NCBI GenBank assembly: GCA_963715825.1
Contig: CAVQSI010000027.1
Coordinates: 1 to 64,000, forward strand
DNA length: 64,000 nt
Reading direction: 5' to 3'
From: Sva-07 sp963715825
GTDB taxonomy: Bacteria > Actinomycetota > Acidimicrobiia > Acidimicrobiales > Ilumatobacteraceae
In this document: one piece after another, positions 1-8,834 of the stretch
Position numbering within the stretch: position 1 is the first letter of the stretch
Layout of the letters: each line of letters begins with the position of its first letter
Made by a program: the position numbers and the translations under genes
Notes under the pieces: generated by a model
Told to the model about the DNA's origin: nothing
The model's input: only the letters and a program-made list of their open reading frames with translations
Database searches by the model: none

Positions 1-40
1 GTCGGATCGCTGCGACCCGACCGCCGCGCAGGGTCGCCGG

Positions 41-2215
41 TCAGAGCAGGCCGCGCCCCCGTGCGGCATGCACTGCCGCAGCCCGACCGTCGACGCCGAG
101 CTTGCGGTAGATCGCCTTGCAGTGCGTCTTCACGGTGTTGAGCGACACGTAGAGCTCGCCGGCGATCGCGCGTTGCGAGAGCGTCGAGGGCAGGTAGCGC
201 AACACGGCCAGCTCCCGGTCGGTGAGCTCGTCGACGAGTCCCGGCTGCGCGACGGGCCGGTCGGCAAGCCCGTGGCGAGCCTCGACGCGTGCCAGCGCCG
301 GTGCCACGATGCCGGCATCGTGGCACCGGTCGATCGCCGCTCTCGCTTCGCGGAGGAACTCGGGTCCGACCGGGTCGTCGCGTTCGCATGCCTCGTCACC
401 GACGAGCGTGAGCACGTAGCCGAAGGTGAAGGGTTCCGGCGCTCGCCGGGCGAGTTCGACGGCCCGCTCGGCGGCCGTGGTGCGCTGCTGCGGGTCCGAC
501 GTCGTCCGGGCGATGATCGCGTGGGACACCGAGAGCTGTGGTGCCTCGCTCACGCCGTGCCGACGTGCGTGTTCGAGGCTCGCGGTGGCGTGGCGTGCTG
601 CAGCCGCACGGTTGCCCGACTCCATGTCGACGACGGCGGCGAAGCCGGGAGCGACGGATGCGGCGTAGTCCGACGGCTCGGAGGCCCCGAGCTCGCGGGC
701 GGTCGCGATGTGTCGGGCGGCGGCGTCGAACAGGCCCGCCCACGTCGTGGCCGCCGCCAGCCCGACGGCCTGGGTCGACTCGGTCGGCTCGGCCATCCGG
801 TCGGCGATGTCGGTGGCCGCGACGAGGTCTCCTTCGGCGAGGCTCACCATGATTCCGAGCGACGCCGTCAGGTTCGCGTCGGTGCCGTCGTCGAGGCGTC
901 GAGCGATGTCGTAGAAGTGGCGGGCACCGGCGAAGCGCCCCGTGCTGAGGTCGATCCAGCCCCGAACGAGCGCACTGCGGGCGTGGCGCTCGGGGAGGTC
1001 GCCGAGCCGGTCGAGCAGCCGGATCACCGTGAACACCTGCCCGCCGTTGAGCAGCGCGGTGGCGTGCTCGGCGATCAGGTCGCCGGCGGTGACGAGATCG
1101 CCTCCGGCGATGAAGTGCTCGATCGCGGTGTACATGTCACCGTGTTCGCGATGCCAGTCGGCGGCGGCAAGGTGCAGGTCGGCGAGGCGGTCGGGGAGCT
1201 CGCGCTGCGCCTCCAGTCGGAGCAGGTCGCGCAGCAGGTGGTGGTAGCGGAACGACCTACCGGTGCGGTCGAGTCCGATGATCAGCTGGTTGGACGCGGC
1301 GATGCGCGAGAGCCATGCGGTGCCGTCGGTGGAGCCGGTCACCGCGTCGACGAGTGGGCCGGTCAGCCGGTCGAGGATCGATGTCTCGAGCAGACGCTGA
1401 CGGTCCGCGGTCGGTGTCGAGGCGAGCAGTTCGTCGGTCAGGTAGTCGACGACGAGCCGATCGGTGCCACGGAACCCCGTGACGAAGTCGGTGGCGTCGT
1501 CGAGCCCGGTGAGCGAGAGCCCGGCGAGGACCAGTCCGGCCGCCCACCCCTCGGTCCGATCGCACAGCTCGTCGAGCAACTCCTGATCGAGCACGGGGGA
1601 TCCGAGGAGGTCGGCGGCCTCGTCGTGGTCGAACCGGAGGTCCGCGGCGCGGATCTCGGTGAGTTGACCGCGTACGCGCATGCGCCCCAACCGGAACGGC
1701 GGATCGACGCGCGTCGAGATCACGAGCAGCACGTGCTCGGGACAGAGCTCGACGAGCCGCTCGACGCCGGTGTGGATCTGGGGGGTGTCGATCAGGTGGA
1801 CGTCGTCGATCACGACGACGAGTGGGTCGGACGTCGCAGCGAGCGCGTTGATCAGCGCGGCGACGACACGGCCCGGTGAGCCGCCCGACGACACGATCGT
1901 GGGGGTGACCGCCTCGGCGATGCCCGGCCTGGCACGGTCGATCGCCGCTGCGAGATACGACCAGAACCGCACCGGGTCGGCGTCGCTGTCCTCCACTTGG
2001 AGCCAGGCGAGGTCGCCGTCGCGCTCCACGAGGCTGCCGGCGAGCAGGGTCGACTTGCCGGAGCCCGCGGGTGCGCTGACCAGCACGAGTCGGTGGTGTT
2101 CGTCGATGGCGCGATCGAGGAGCTGATCGAGGCGAGCGCGCCGCACGAGGTGGGTGGGCGCCGACGGTGGTTGCACCTTCGTGGCGACCAACTCGCCCGG
2201 GTCGTGACCGGCCAT
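41..2215 (-). CDS. LuxR-family (MalT-like) ATP-dependent transcriptional regulator
   Basis: A large STAND-type transcription activator of about 724 residues. The N-terminal NTPase domain has a Walker A loop APAGSGKST near residues 48-56 and a Walker B-like VVVIDDVHLID further on. A long helical, TPR-like middle follows, and the last ~60 residues are a LuxR helix-turn-helix (LTDRELAVLRYLPSTLSQ, then NTVKTHCKAIYRKLG). The frame is open further upstream, but I start at the ATG giving MAGHDPGEL because homology to the family begins just after it (TKVQPP). Proteins of this family sense a ligand through the middle region and activate transcription when ATP-bound; the ligand cannot be read from the sequence. 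It is divergent from the small protein and membrane protein at 2345-3354, which are the obvious candidates for its target. Confidence 0.9.
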   Translation of the reverse strand: MAGHDPGELVATKVQPPSAPTHLVRRARLDQLLDRAIDEHHRLVLVSAPAGSGKSTLLAGSLVERDGDLAWLQVEDSDADPVRFWSYLAAAIDRARPGIAEAVTPTIVSSGGSPGRVVAALINALAATSDPLVVVIDDVHLIDTPQIHTGVERLVELCPEHVLLVISTRVDPPFRLGRMRVRGQLTEIRAADLRFDHDEAADLLGSPVLDQELLDELCDRTEGWAAGLVLAGLSLTGLDDATDFVTGFRGTDRLVVDYLTDELLASTPTADRQRLLETSILDRLTGPLVDAVTGSTDGTAWLSRIAASNQLIIGLDRTGRSFRYHHLLRDLLRLEAQRELPDRLADLHLAAADWHREHGDMYTAIEHFIAGGDLVTAGDLIAEHATALLNGGQVFTVIRLLDRLGDLPERHARSALVRGWIDLSTGRFAGARHFYDIARRLDDGTDANLTASLGIMVSLAEGDLVAATDIADRMAEPTESTQAVGLAAATTWAGLFDAAARHIATARELGASEPSDYAASVAPGFAAVVDMESGNRAAAARHATASLEHARRHGVSEAPQLSVSHAIIARTTSDPQQRTTAAERAVELARRAPEPFTFGYVLTLVGDEACERDDPVGPEFLREARAAIDRCHDAGIVAPALARVEARHGLADRPVAQPGLVDELTDRELAVLRYLPSTLSQRAIAGELYVSLNTVKTHCKAIYRKLGVDGRAAAVHAARGRGLL

Positions 2216-2344
2216 GGCGTCGAATCTAGACCGCCGGCCCGACGCCGTCGCCGGGACCTGGCCCGACCGGGCGCTGCGAATCACCCGGGTGAGATGGGGC
2301 CGGGTGCGATGCCGGCTCACCCGCATGGTCGAGATGGTGGAGCC

Positions 2345-2635
2345 ATGACCGGACCGACGGGCTCCACCCGCTACGAGATCGAGATCGGTGGCCACGCCTC
2401 CGACCGCGTGCTTCGTCCGGTCGTCGACGAGTTCACCGTCGAGCTGACGGCGGCGGGTACCACCCGCCTGGTCGGCGACGTTCTCGACTCGTCGCATCTC
2501 AACGGGCTGCTCGCCCACTTCTCGTCGCTCAACGTCGAGGTGCTGGCACTCCGCCGGCTCGGCGAGGCGACCGGCAGGGCGACGGCAGCCGAGACGTCCA
2601 CACCGAACATCGAATCCGAGAGGGAACAGCCATGA
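2345..2635 (+). CDS. Small conserved protein of unknown function
   Basis: A 96-residue soluble protein with an alternating strand/helix pattern (RYEIEIGGHASDRVL, then TTRLVGDVLDSSHLNGLLAHF). It resembles small actinobacterial proteins of unknown function that often sit beside membrane proteins; I recognise the type but not a named family. The start is the ATG after GGAGCC. Its TGA overlaps the ATG of the next gene (ATGA), so the two are probably co-translated. It faces away from the LuxR-type regulator across about 130 bases that must hold both promoters. Confidence 0.7.
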   Translation: MTGPTGSTRYEIEIGGHASDRVLRPVVDEFTVELTAAGTTRLVGDVLDSSHLNGLLAHFSSLNVEVLALRRLGEATGRATAAETSTPNIESEREQP

Positions 2636-3354
2636 CCGACCACCGACCACTCACCATCGCCGCCTCGGGCGTCGACGACTCCCGGCGCTCCGGGTTGCTC
2701 ACACGCATCGGAGGGGCTGCCGCACTGCTGGCCGCCGGCACCTTCGCCTACGGGATCGCGCTGTTCGTCACGACGCTCGCCGACTACACCGACCCCGATG
2801 CCACGCCGGCCGAGTCGGTCGACTTCCTCGTCGCCCACCAGGGCACGCTGCTCGCCTGGTACATCGGCATCTTCATCGTGTTCGGTGCCGCGCTCGTGCC
2901 ACTCGGCCTCGCACTGCGCCAGCGGCTCGCCGACGCGCCGATCCTGGCCAACCTCGGGGCCGTGTTCGCGATGATCTGGGCCGGCCTCATGTACGCCACC
3001 GGGATGATCTCGAACATCGGGATCGAGGCGGTCGCCGACCTCGCCGACACCGAGCCCGAACGAGCGATCACCGTCTGGTCGTCGATCGACACGGTCACCA
3101 ACGGCCTCGGCGGCGGCAACGAGCTCGTCGGCGGTACCTGGATCCTGCTCGTGTCGATCGCCGGTGTTGCGACGCGGTGTCTGCCTCGATGGCTGAATGT
3201 CGTGGGCATCGTCACGGCGGTCGCCGGCGTCGTCACCGTCGTGCCGGCCTTCGAGGCGATCGAGATGATCTTCGGCCTCGGCTCGATCGTCTGGTTCGTC
3301 GGGGTGGGCATCACCCTGCTGCGTGGTCGGCGGCCCGCCGAGGTGACGTCGTGA
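2632..3354 (+). CDS. DUF4386-like multi-pass membrane protein
   Basis: A 240-residue integral membrane protein with about six hydrophobic segments, for example GAAALLAAGTFAYGIALFV, LLAWYIGIFIVFGAALVPLG and a C-terminal pair before the basic tail LLRGRRPAE. The general layout is like DUF4386 family proteins, whose function is unknown. It starts inside the stop codon of the preceding gene, and AGGGA in front of that overlap serves as ribosome site. Likely expressed with the 96-residue protein and possibly under the divergent LuxR-type activator. Confidence 0.75.
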   Translation: MTDHRPLTIAASGVDDSRRSGLLTRIGGAAALLAAGTFAYGIALFVTTLADYTDPDATPAESVDFLVAHQGTLLAWYIGIFIVFGAALVPLGLALRQRLADAPILANLGAVFAMIWAGLMYATGMISNIGIEAVADLADTEPERAITVWSSIDTVTNGLGGGNELVGGTWILLVSIAGVATRCLPRWLNVVGIVTAVAGVVTVVPAFEAIEMIFGLGSIVWFVGVGITLLRGRRPAEVTS

Positions 3355-3591
3355 GCGCAACGACGGCTACCTGGCGATGAACACCGTCGCGAACGCCACG
3401 TCGACGAGTGTGGTGGAACGTGTCGGGTCGTGCCGCGCAAGTCCGTCGACGCCCAGGCGAGAACAGCCACGAGAACCTGTGGATCGCCACCAGTGCCAGC
3501 CGTGCCAGCCGACTCGTCGACTCGACCCCCGACTGGTCGGCCGACGTGATCACACTCATCCGACCGGGGCGCGCTCGGTAGGGTCGTCGGC

Positions 3592-4791
3592 GTGGCGACC
3601 ACGCTCCCGCACCGCTCGGCCGACCCTCGGGATCCCGCGCTCTACGCCGACCCGTACCGGCTCTACACCGAGATCCATTCCTCCGGGGAGACGACGTTCT
3701 TCTGGGAGGACTACGGGTTCTGGTGCGTCGCCGGATTCGACGACGCCAACGCCCTGCTCCGCGACCGCCGCTTCGGTCGGGCGCCCGGGCTCCCGGAACG
3801 CACCGAGCGGATCGCGAACTGGTGGGAGACCGAACGCTGGTCGCTGCTCGCCATCGACCCGCCCGAGCACACCCAGATGCGCGGCCTCGTCAACCGGGCG
3901 TTCCTGTCACGCCGCATCGAGCTGCTGCGTCCCCGCATCCACCAGCTCGCCGGCGAGCTGATCGACGGCTTCGCCGACGAGGGCTCCGTCGACCTGCTCC
4001 CGCGATATGCGGCCCCGCTCCCCGCGATCGTGATCGCCGAGATGATCGGCCTGCCTGCGGAGACGGCCCCGCAGCTGCTCGCCTGGTCGAACAGCATGGT
4101 GAAGATGTACATGTTCGGCGTCGACGACGCCGTCGAGGCCGAGGCCGATCGTGCCGCCGAGGAGTTCGTCGCCCACCTCGCCGGCGTGCTCGCCGAGCGT
4201 CGTGCCGAGCCACGCCCCGACCTGCTCTCGCACATGCTCGAGGCCGAGATCGACGGTGAACGGCTCACCGACGCCGAGGTCATCGCCACCACGATCCTGC
4301 TGCTCAACGCCGGCCACGAAGCGACGGTGCACACCACCGGCAACGCCGTGACGACCATCCTGCGCAGCGGGCTCGAGCCCGCAGCGCTGTTCGCCACGGA
4401 CGAGCAGACCGAGGCCACGGTCGAGGAGTGTCTCCGCTTCGACGCCCCGCTCCACCTGTTCACCCGCTACGCGCTCGACGACGTCGAGCTCGACGGTGGA
4501 CCGACGCTGCGGCGCGGCGAGCAGATCGGCATCATGCTCGGCGCCGCCAACCGGGATCCACGACGCTTCGACCAGCCCGACGAGTTCGACCCGTTCCGGT
4601 CCGACGGCGGCAACGTCAGCTTCGGCGCCGGCATCCACTTCTGCATCGGCGCACCGCTGGCCCGGCTCGAGCTCACCACGTCGCTGCGCCTGCTGTTCGA
4701 GCGCCTCCCCGCTCTCCGCCTCACCGGCTCGCCGACGTACCGCGACATCTTCCACTTCCACGGCCTCGACGCCGTCGACGTCGCCTGGTGA
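3592..4791 (+). CDS. Cytochrome P450
   Basis: A bacterial class I cytochrome P450 of 399 residues, the normal length. The heme-ligand loop FGAGIHFCIGAPLARLE lies at residues 344-360 with Cys351 as the axial ligand. The I-helix oxygen-activation motif is LNAGHEAT near 238-245; the usual AGxET/DT acidic residue is present as HEAT. An ExxR pair is visible in EECLRFDAP. It starts at GTG. No ferredoxin or ferredoxin reductase is nearby, so electrons must come from elsewhere. The PhyH-like oxygenase gene follows after about 70 bases on the same strand and may form a two-gene oxidation unit. The substrate cannot be told. Confidence 0.93.
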   Translation: MATTLPHRSADPRDPALYADPYRLYTEIHSSGETTFFWEDYGFWCVAGFDDANALLRDRRFGRAPGLPERTERIANWWETERWSLLAIDPPEHTQMRGLVNRAFLSRRIELLRPRIHQLAGELIDGFADEGSVDLLPRYAAPLPAIVIAEMIGLPAETAPQLLAWSNSMVKMYMFGVDDAVEAEADRAAEEFVAHLAGVLAERRAEPRPDLLSHMLEAEIDGERLTDAEVIATTILLLNAGHEATVHTTGNAVTTILRSGLEPAALFATDEQTEATVEECLRFDAPLHLFTRYALDDVELDGGPTLRRGEQIGIMLGAANRDPRRFDQPDEFDPFRSDGGNVSFGAGIHFCIGAPLARLELTTSLRLLFERLPALRLTGSPTYRDIFHFHGLDAVDVAW

Positions 4792-4864
4792 CGTCACCCG
4801 GCGAAGGCACGATGACCGTGCTCGCGCCTCGCCCGCCCGATCGCACGCCTGGAAGGATTTCGGC

Positions 4865-5678
4865 ATGATCAAACGGGTGGGCAAGAACCTCGCCGTGCGC
4901 TCCGACGCCGTCCCCGACGCGAGCGTCGAGCTCGAACGAAACGGCTTCGCGGTGTTGCGCGGCGTCTTCTCCGACGACGAGGTGCTCGCACTGCGCGCCG
5001 AGCTCGACGAGGTCTTCGCGACCAGCGGACCGGAGCGGGGTCGCACCGACGAGTACCGCTACGAGATGCTCAACCGCGGCCCGCGGTCGCAGGAGGCCGT
5101 GGCGAATCCCGCCGTCCTGGCCGCCATCGAGCCGTTGCTCGGCGACGACTGCCACGTCATCGCCAACACGGCGTGGCGCAACCCGCCGGAGTTCGCCGGC
5201 GGTCCGTGGCACTGTGACGCCGGCCCGCACGTCCCGCGACCGAAGGGCATCGACTGGGACGACCGCATCCCGTACCCGGTGTTCGCGATCGGCGCCCACC
5301 TCCTGCTGCAGGACTGCCGTCGCCTCGACGGGCCGACGGCCGTCGTTCCGGGCAGCCACCGCTCGGGCCGGCTTCCGCCGCTGTCGCAGATCGACGATCC
5401 AGAGCTCACCTACGACGGCCGCAGCCCCGTGCTCCTCGAAGGTGCCGCCGGCGACGTCGCGCTGTTCGTCGTCCGACGTCTGGCACCGTGGCACGCCGGC
5501 GGCGGGCGGCAACGGTCGCTGCTTCCTGCAGGTGCACTACGGCCGGCGCGACATCGCCCAACGCCTGCGCCCCACCGACGTCGTGAACCAGCTGTCGGAC
5601 GAGGCCATCGAACGGGCGACGACCACGCGCCGGCGTGAGCTCGTCGGCTTGCACGCCCCGAACTTCTACGACGGCTGA
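4865..5678 (+). CDS. Phytanoyl-CoA dioxygenase-like 2OG-Fe(II) oxygenase, frameshifted
   Basis: A PhyH-family non-heme iron oxygenase of about 271 residues. The HxD iron motif is WHCDAG at residues 115-120, the distal histidine lies in VWHRGTPAAGG, and the 2-oxoglutarate arginine is probably in GRCFLQVHYGRRD. The frame breaks near position 5471: reading ALFV then SDVWHRG needs one base fewer than is present. Both halves match the family, so a sequencing indel or a very young mutation is likely. It follows the P450 gene on the same strand. The substrate is unknown. Confidence 0.85.
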
Positions 5679-5699
5679 GCCCGGCAGGACGTCGGGGCT

Positions 5700-5999
5700 T
5701 CAGCCGAGGCGCTGGACCCGCGCTCGGTGGTTGGTCTTGTTGTTGCCGTCGATGCCGGACTTCTTCGTGCCCTTGATCTCGTCGACCTTGGCGTCGTTGC
5801 CGGTGACCGACTGCGCAGCGATACGCGTCTCGCGCTCGTAGCTGTGCGACTGGTGGGTGTTGCGGTAGTAGCGCCACGACAGGTAGTACACGCCGGCTCC
5901 GCCGGCCGGCCCCAGGGCGAGCAGCCAGACGGGACCGCCGTCGTCCTCGGCAGCGACGAGCGCTGCGGATGCCAACTCGGCGAGCATCGCGGCGATCAT
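5700..5999 (-). CDS. Small membrane-anchored protein of the SPFH operon
   Basis: A 99-residue protein that starts at the ATG overlapping the stop codon of the upstream zinc-ribbon gene (ATGA), hence translationally coupled to it. An N-terminal hydrophobic stretch (AALVAAEDDGGPVWLLALGPAGGAGVYYLSW) gives one or two membrane passes. A charged tail (YRNTHQSHSYERET, ending KTNHRARVQRLG) follows. I do not recognise a domain. Its position as third gene after the SPFH and zinc-ribbon proteins suggests it is part of the same membrane assembly. Confidence 0.7.
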   Translation of the reverse strand: MIAAMLAELASAALVAAEDDGGPVWLLALGPAGGAGVYYLSWRYYRNTHQSHSYERETRIAAQSVTGNDAKVDEIKGTKKSGIDGNNKTNHRARVQRLG

Positions 6000-7270
6000 C
6001 CGGCTGCCACCAGGATTGCGATGGCGATGACTTCGAGGACGCCACCGACGGCTGCTGCGGCCGCAAACAAGCGGCGATGCGACACCGGCACGCTGCCCAT
6101 GACCTCGCCCGTTCGACCGTTGACGGCGATGTAGTGCACCATGCCCTTGCCACCCGACTCGTGGTAGTGCGAGTACAGCCACACGGGCAGATACATCGCC
6201 AACCAACGCGTGCCGTGGATGTCGATGCGTTCACGTTCCCAGCGCACCCCGCGGCCGTAGCGATCGACGCTCGACTCGACCTGCGACCTGGCGATCGACA
6301 GCAGCTGGTTCTCGACCACCGGCACGAGGTGGGACACGTCCTGGTCACGCTTTTCGGAGGTGTACCCGGTGAGGTAGCTGGCGTTCCACTTCACGGCGTT
6401 CTCGGTGTCGAACGGCAGGATCGTGTTGATGATGTTGTTCGTGTTGCGAGAGGCGTCGAGATCCCCCCGTTCGGCCGACGACTCGATCGTGAGATCGTCG
6501 ACGGTGAAGTCGACGTGGCGTTCCACCTCGTACACGTCGGCGTCGTAGTAGGTCTCCTTGTCGTCGCCCGAACCCTTCGTGTACTTCCGTGTCTGGATCT
6601 CGCCGCGACCGTAGACGTCAGCGCTCGCGTTGCTGTCGACGACCATGTAGGGCATGTAGACACCGACGATGTTGTCGGGCTTGAAGTCGTGCAGGAACTT
6701 CCGGTCGGCGAAGAAGCGTCGCTTGCCGGCGAACGCATCGATCCTCGCGACCGCGTCGTCGTGGGTGATCTTGAACGGCAGCACCGCGTCGGGCACCGCG
6801 CCGTTGGGGATCTGCTCGTTGACCGTCAGCACGTGCCGGCACCAGTGGCAGCGAGATCCCATCTGCTCGGCGGTGTTGACGACCACCTCGGCGCCGCAGC
6901 CCGCGCACTTCATGGTCATCAGCGTGTCGGCGGCCGCGTCGATGTCGGAGGCGCCCGAGCCGACCGTGGTGCCCGTCAACGTGGTGAGGTCGCCGTTGTC
7001 GACCGTTTCGTCGAGGCGGGCCTCGGACCATTCGTGCCGGCAGAACAGGCAGATGAGCATGCCGGCGGACGGGCGGAGCTGGATCTCGGTCGAGCCGCAC
7101 TTGGGGCAGCGGTTGACGCCGTCGTCCAGCCGCTCGTTGCGGGTGTCGATGACCGGATCGGCAGCCGGTGCGGTCGCCTCGCCGATCGCGTCGGCAAGCG
7201 GGTCGGGCAGCGGATCGGTGGCGGTGGAGGGTGATGGATCACCATCACCCGGAGGCGGCAGGCTCGTCAT
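5996..7270 (-). CDS. Zinc-ribbon membrane protein (YdjG/TFIIB-type zinc ribbon)
   Basis: A 424-residue protein with two zinc ribbons near the N terminus: CPKCGSTEIQ paired with CLFCRHEW, and CAGCGAEVV paired with CHWCRHVL. A long soluble region with strand-rich repeats follows, and the C terminus has hydrophobic helices (LFAAAAAVGGVLEVIAIAILVAAG). The layout resembles Bacillus YdjG, which is encoded next to an SPFH protein (YdjI), as here. Known family members are linked to membrane stress, but the biochemical role is not settled. It is the second gene of a three-gene minus-strand unit after the SPFH gene, and overlaps the start of the third. Confidence 0.8.
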   Translation of the reverse strand: MTSLPPPGDGDPSPSTATDPLPDPLADAIGEATAPAADPVIDTRNERLDDGVNRCPKCGSTEIQLRPSAGMLICLFCRHEWSEARLDETVDNGDLTTLTGTTVGSGASDIDAAADTLMTMKCAGCGAEVVVNTAEQMGSRCHWCRHVLTVNEQIPNGAVPDAVLPFKITHDDAVARIDAFAGKRRFFADRKFLHDFKPDNIVGVYMPYMVVDSNASADVYGRGEIQTRKYTKGSGDDKETYYDADVYEVERHVDFTVDDLTIESSAERGDLDASRNTNNIINTILPFDTENAVKWNASYLTGYTSEKRDQDVSHLVPVVENQLLSIARSQVESSVDRYGRGVRWERERIDIHGTRWLAMYLPVWLYSHYHESGGKGMVHYIAVNGRTGEVMGSVPVSHRRLFAAAAAVGGVLEVIAIAILVAAG

Positions 7271-7307
7271 CTCGTCGTCTGTCTGCTCGGCGTCGATCGA
7301 TGCTGGC

Positions 7308-8531
7308 TCAGAGTCCGAGCACCTTGTTCTTGGCGGCGTCGTAGTCCTCTTGGGTGATGAGGCCGTTGTCGAGCATCTCCTTGAACTTCGTCAGCTGCGC
7401 CATCGGGTCCTCCGCCGCGGGCGCGGCAGGTGCGGCGGGCGCAGGCGCAGGTGGGGGAGCGGCAGCTGCGGGCGGAGGTGGCGGCGTGCTCTGGCCGCCG
7501 ATGCCCGGCACCGGCTGCTGCAGCCCGCCGAGACCGGTGGCGCTCGACGCGATGCCCAGGCCGACCAGGCCGGCGGCGCCGGTGTTCTCGCCGGCCGCTT
7601 CGAAGCCGGAGGCAACCGAGGCCTGCAGGTTCGAGTTGCCCCGAGCACCCGACAGGGCGTCGGCGCGCTGCACGTTGCGCAGCAGCTCGCGGGTCATCTC
7701 GTCGTACTCGATCGAGATGATCGCCGTGGCGACGATCTCGAGGCCGCGCCCCGACGACCACTGGTAGTTCTGCTCGACCGCCGCCGACATGCTCTGGGCG
7801 AAGCCGATCGAATCCTGCTGGATCTTGGTGATGCGGTTGCCCTTCGACGGATCGTTCGTGTACATCGAGAACGCCGGGGCGAGCGAGCCGACGACCTCGT
7901 TGAACAGCTGGGACGCGGCGTCGTTGTCGATGTCGGTGAAGTCGAACACCTTGCCCGGCTCGAGGTAGGTCGCCGGCACCCATGCCTTGACGAACAGGAT
8001 CGGGTCGATGATCTTGAGCGTGTAGGTGCCGCGGGTGACAGCACCCACCTGGGCGTTCATGTAGGCGTCGTCCCAGTAGATCTCCGACTGGGTGCCGAAG
8101 CGGTTGTTCGGCAACTCCTTCAACGTCACGAAGTAGGCGCGCTGCTGAGCGCCGGGCTGGCCGCCGAACTTGAAGCGTTCCCACGACTGCTTGATCAGCG
8201 GGCTGACGATGCCGTCGCCGGCGAAGATCGACTGCGAGTTGATGTCGTCGCTGCGCCACTCGTAGGCGCCCGCCTCGGCGACGAAGCCGGTGATCGCTCC
8301 CTGTTCGAGCAGCACGAGGCCGTAGCCCTCGGGCACCACGATGCGGCTGCCGTTGGTGATGATGTTGTCGGAGCCCTTGGTGTTCGACCCGCGTCCCGCG
8401 TTCTGCTCCTGCTTCACCGCGGCGAACAGTGCCGCCGTCGGCGCCAGGCCGTCCGGCACCGTGAAGAAGTCCTTCCACTGATCGGCCAACGTCCCGCCGA
8501 TTGCGCCAACTGCTGCCTGAATGAGCCCCAT
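7308..8531 (-). CDS. SPFH-domain protein with C-terminal SHOCT domain
   Basis: A 407-residue SPFH/virion-core-like protein, start MGLIQAAVGAIGGTLADQWK. The band-7-like domain spans roughly residues 25-270 (for example ENAGRGSNTKGSDNIITNGS and GYGLVLLEQGAITGFVAE). A Pro/Ala linker follows, and the last ~30 residues are a SHOCT module (LTKFKEMLDNGLITQEDYDA, then KNKVLGL). SPFH proteins form membrane-associated cages or scaffolds; SHOCT domains are short oligomerisation modules. It leads the operon with the zinc-ribbon gene 37 bases downstream, matching the YdjI-YdjG pairing. No transmembrane segment is obvious, so attachment is probably through its partners. Confidence 0.85.
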   Translation of the reverse strand: MGLIQAAVGAIGGTLADQWKDFFTVPDGLAPTAALFAAVKQEQNAGRGSNTKGSDNIITNGSRIVVPEGYGLVLLEQGAITGFVAEAGAYEWRSDDINSQSIFAGDGIVSPLIKQSWERFKFGGQPGAQQRAYFVTLKELPNNRFGTQSEIYWDDAYMNAQVGAVTRGTYTLKIIDPILFVKAWVPATYLEPGKVFDFTDIDNDAASQLFNEVVGSLAPAFSMYTNDPSKGNRITKIQQDSIGFAQSMSAAVEQNYQWSSGRGLEIVATAIISIEYDEMTRELLRNVQRADALSGARGNSNLQASVASGFEAAGENTGAAGLVGLGIASSATGLGGLQQPVPGIGGQSTPPPPPAAAAPPPAPAPAAPAAPAAEDPMAQLTKFKEMLDNGLITQEDYDAAKNKVLGL

Positions 8532-8834
8532 CGGATCAAATCCCCTTCGTGTCCGTGTCGTGAGGCGCTCAGTCTAACGATGTGCGCCACCGCTCGCGAC
8601 GTGGCGCGTCCGCACGAGCAGACCTTTCGGGAACTCTTGCCGACGTCGGCGTCGGCTTACGGCGCAACCGCCCAGCGTCGGGCGGTGCTCTGGGTGCTCG
8701 TCGGTCTCGCTCTCGTTCGCCCGGACGCTGCATCCCCTTCGATCCACGACTGGATGGGGACGTTCGGCCGTTCCACGGCCATCACACCCGACCTACCATC
8801 GGTGAAAGGATTGTTCATCGAAGGGGATGTCTGA
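8532..8834. other. Intergenic region between divergent SPFH operon and acyl-CoA dehydrogenase
   Basis: About 300 bases separate the start of the SPFH operon from the start of the acyl-CoA dehydrogenase. It should contain both promoters. I see no convincing gene, hairpin or operator. A weak AAGGGG lies just before the acyl-CoA dehydrogenase ATG. Confidence 0.5.

Noticed and set aside
3355..3591. Possible small genes on either strand between the membrane protein and the P450
   Set aside because: Frames are Arg-rich shadows with no start signal or homology.
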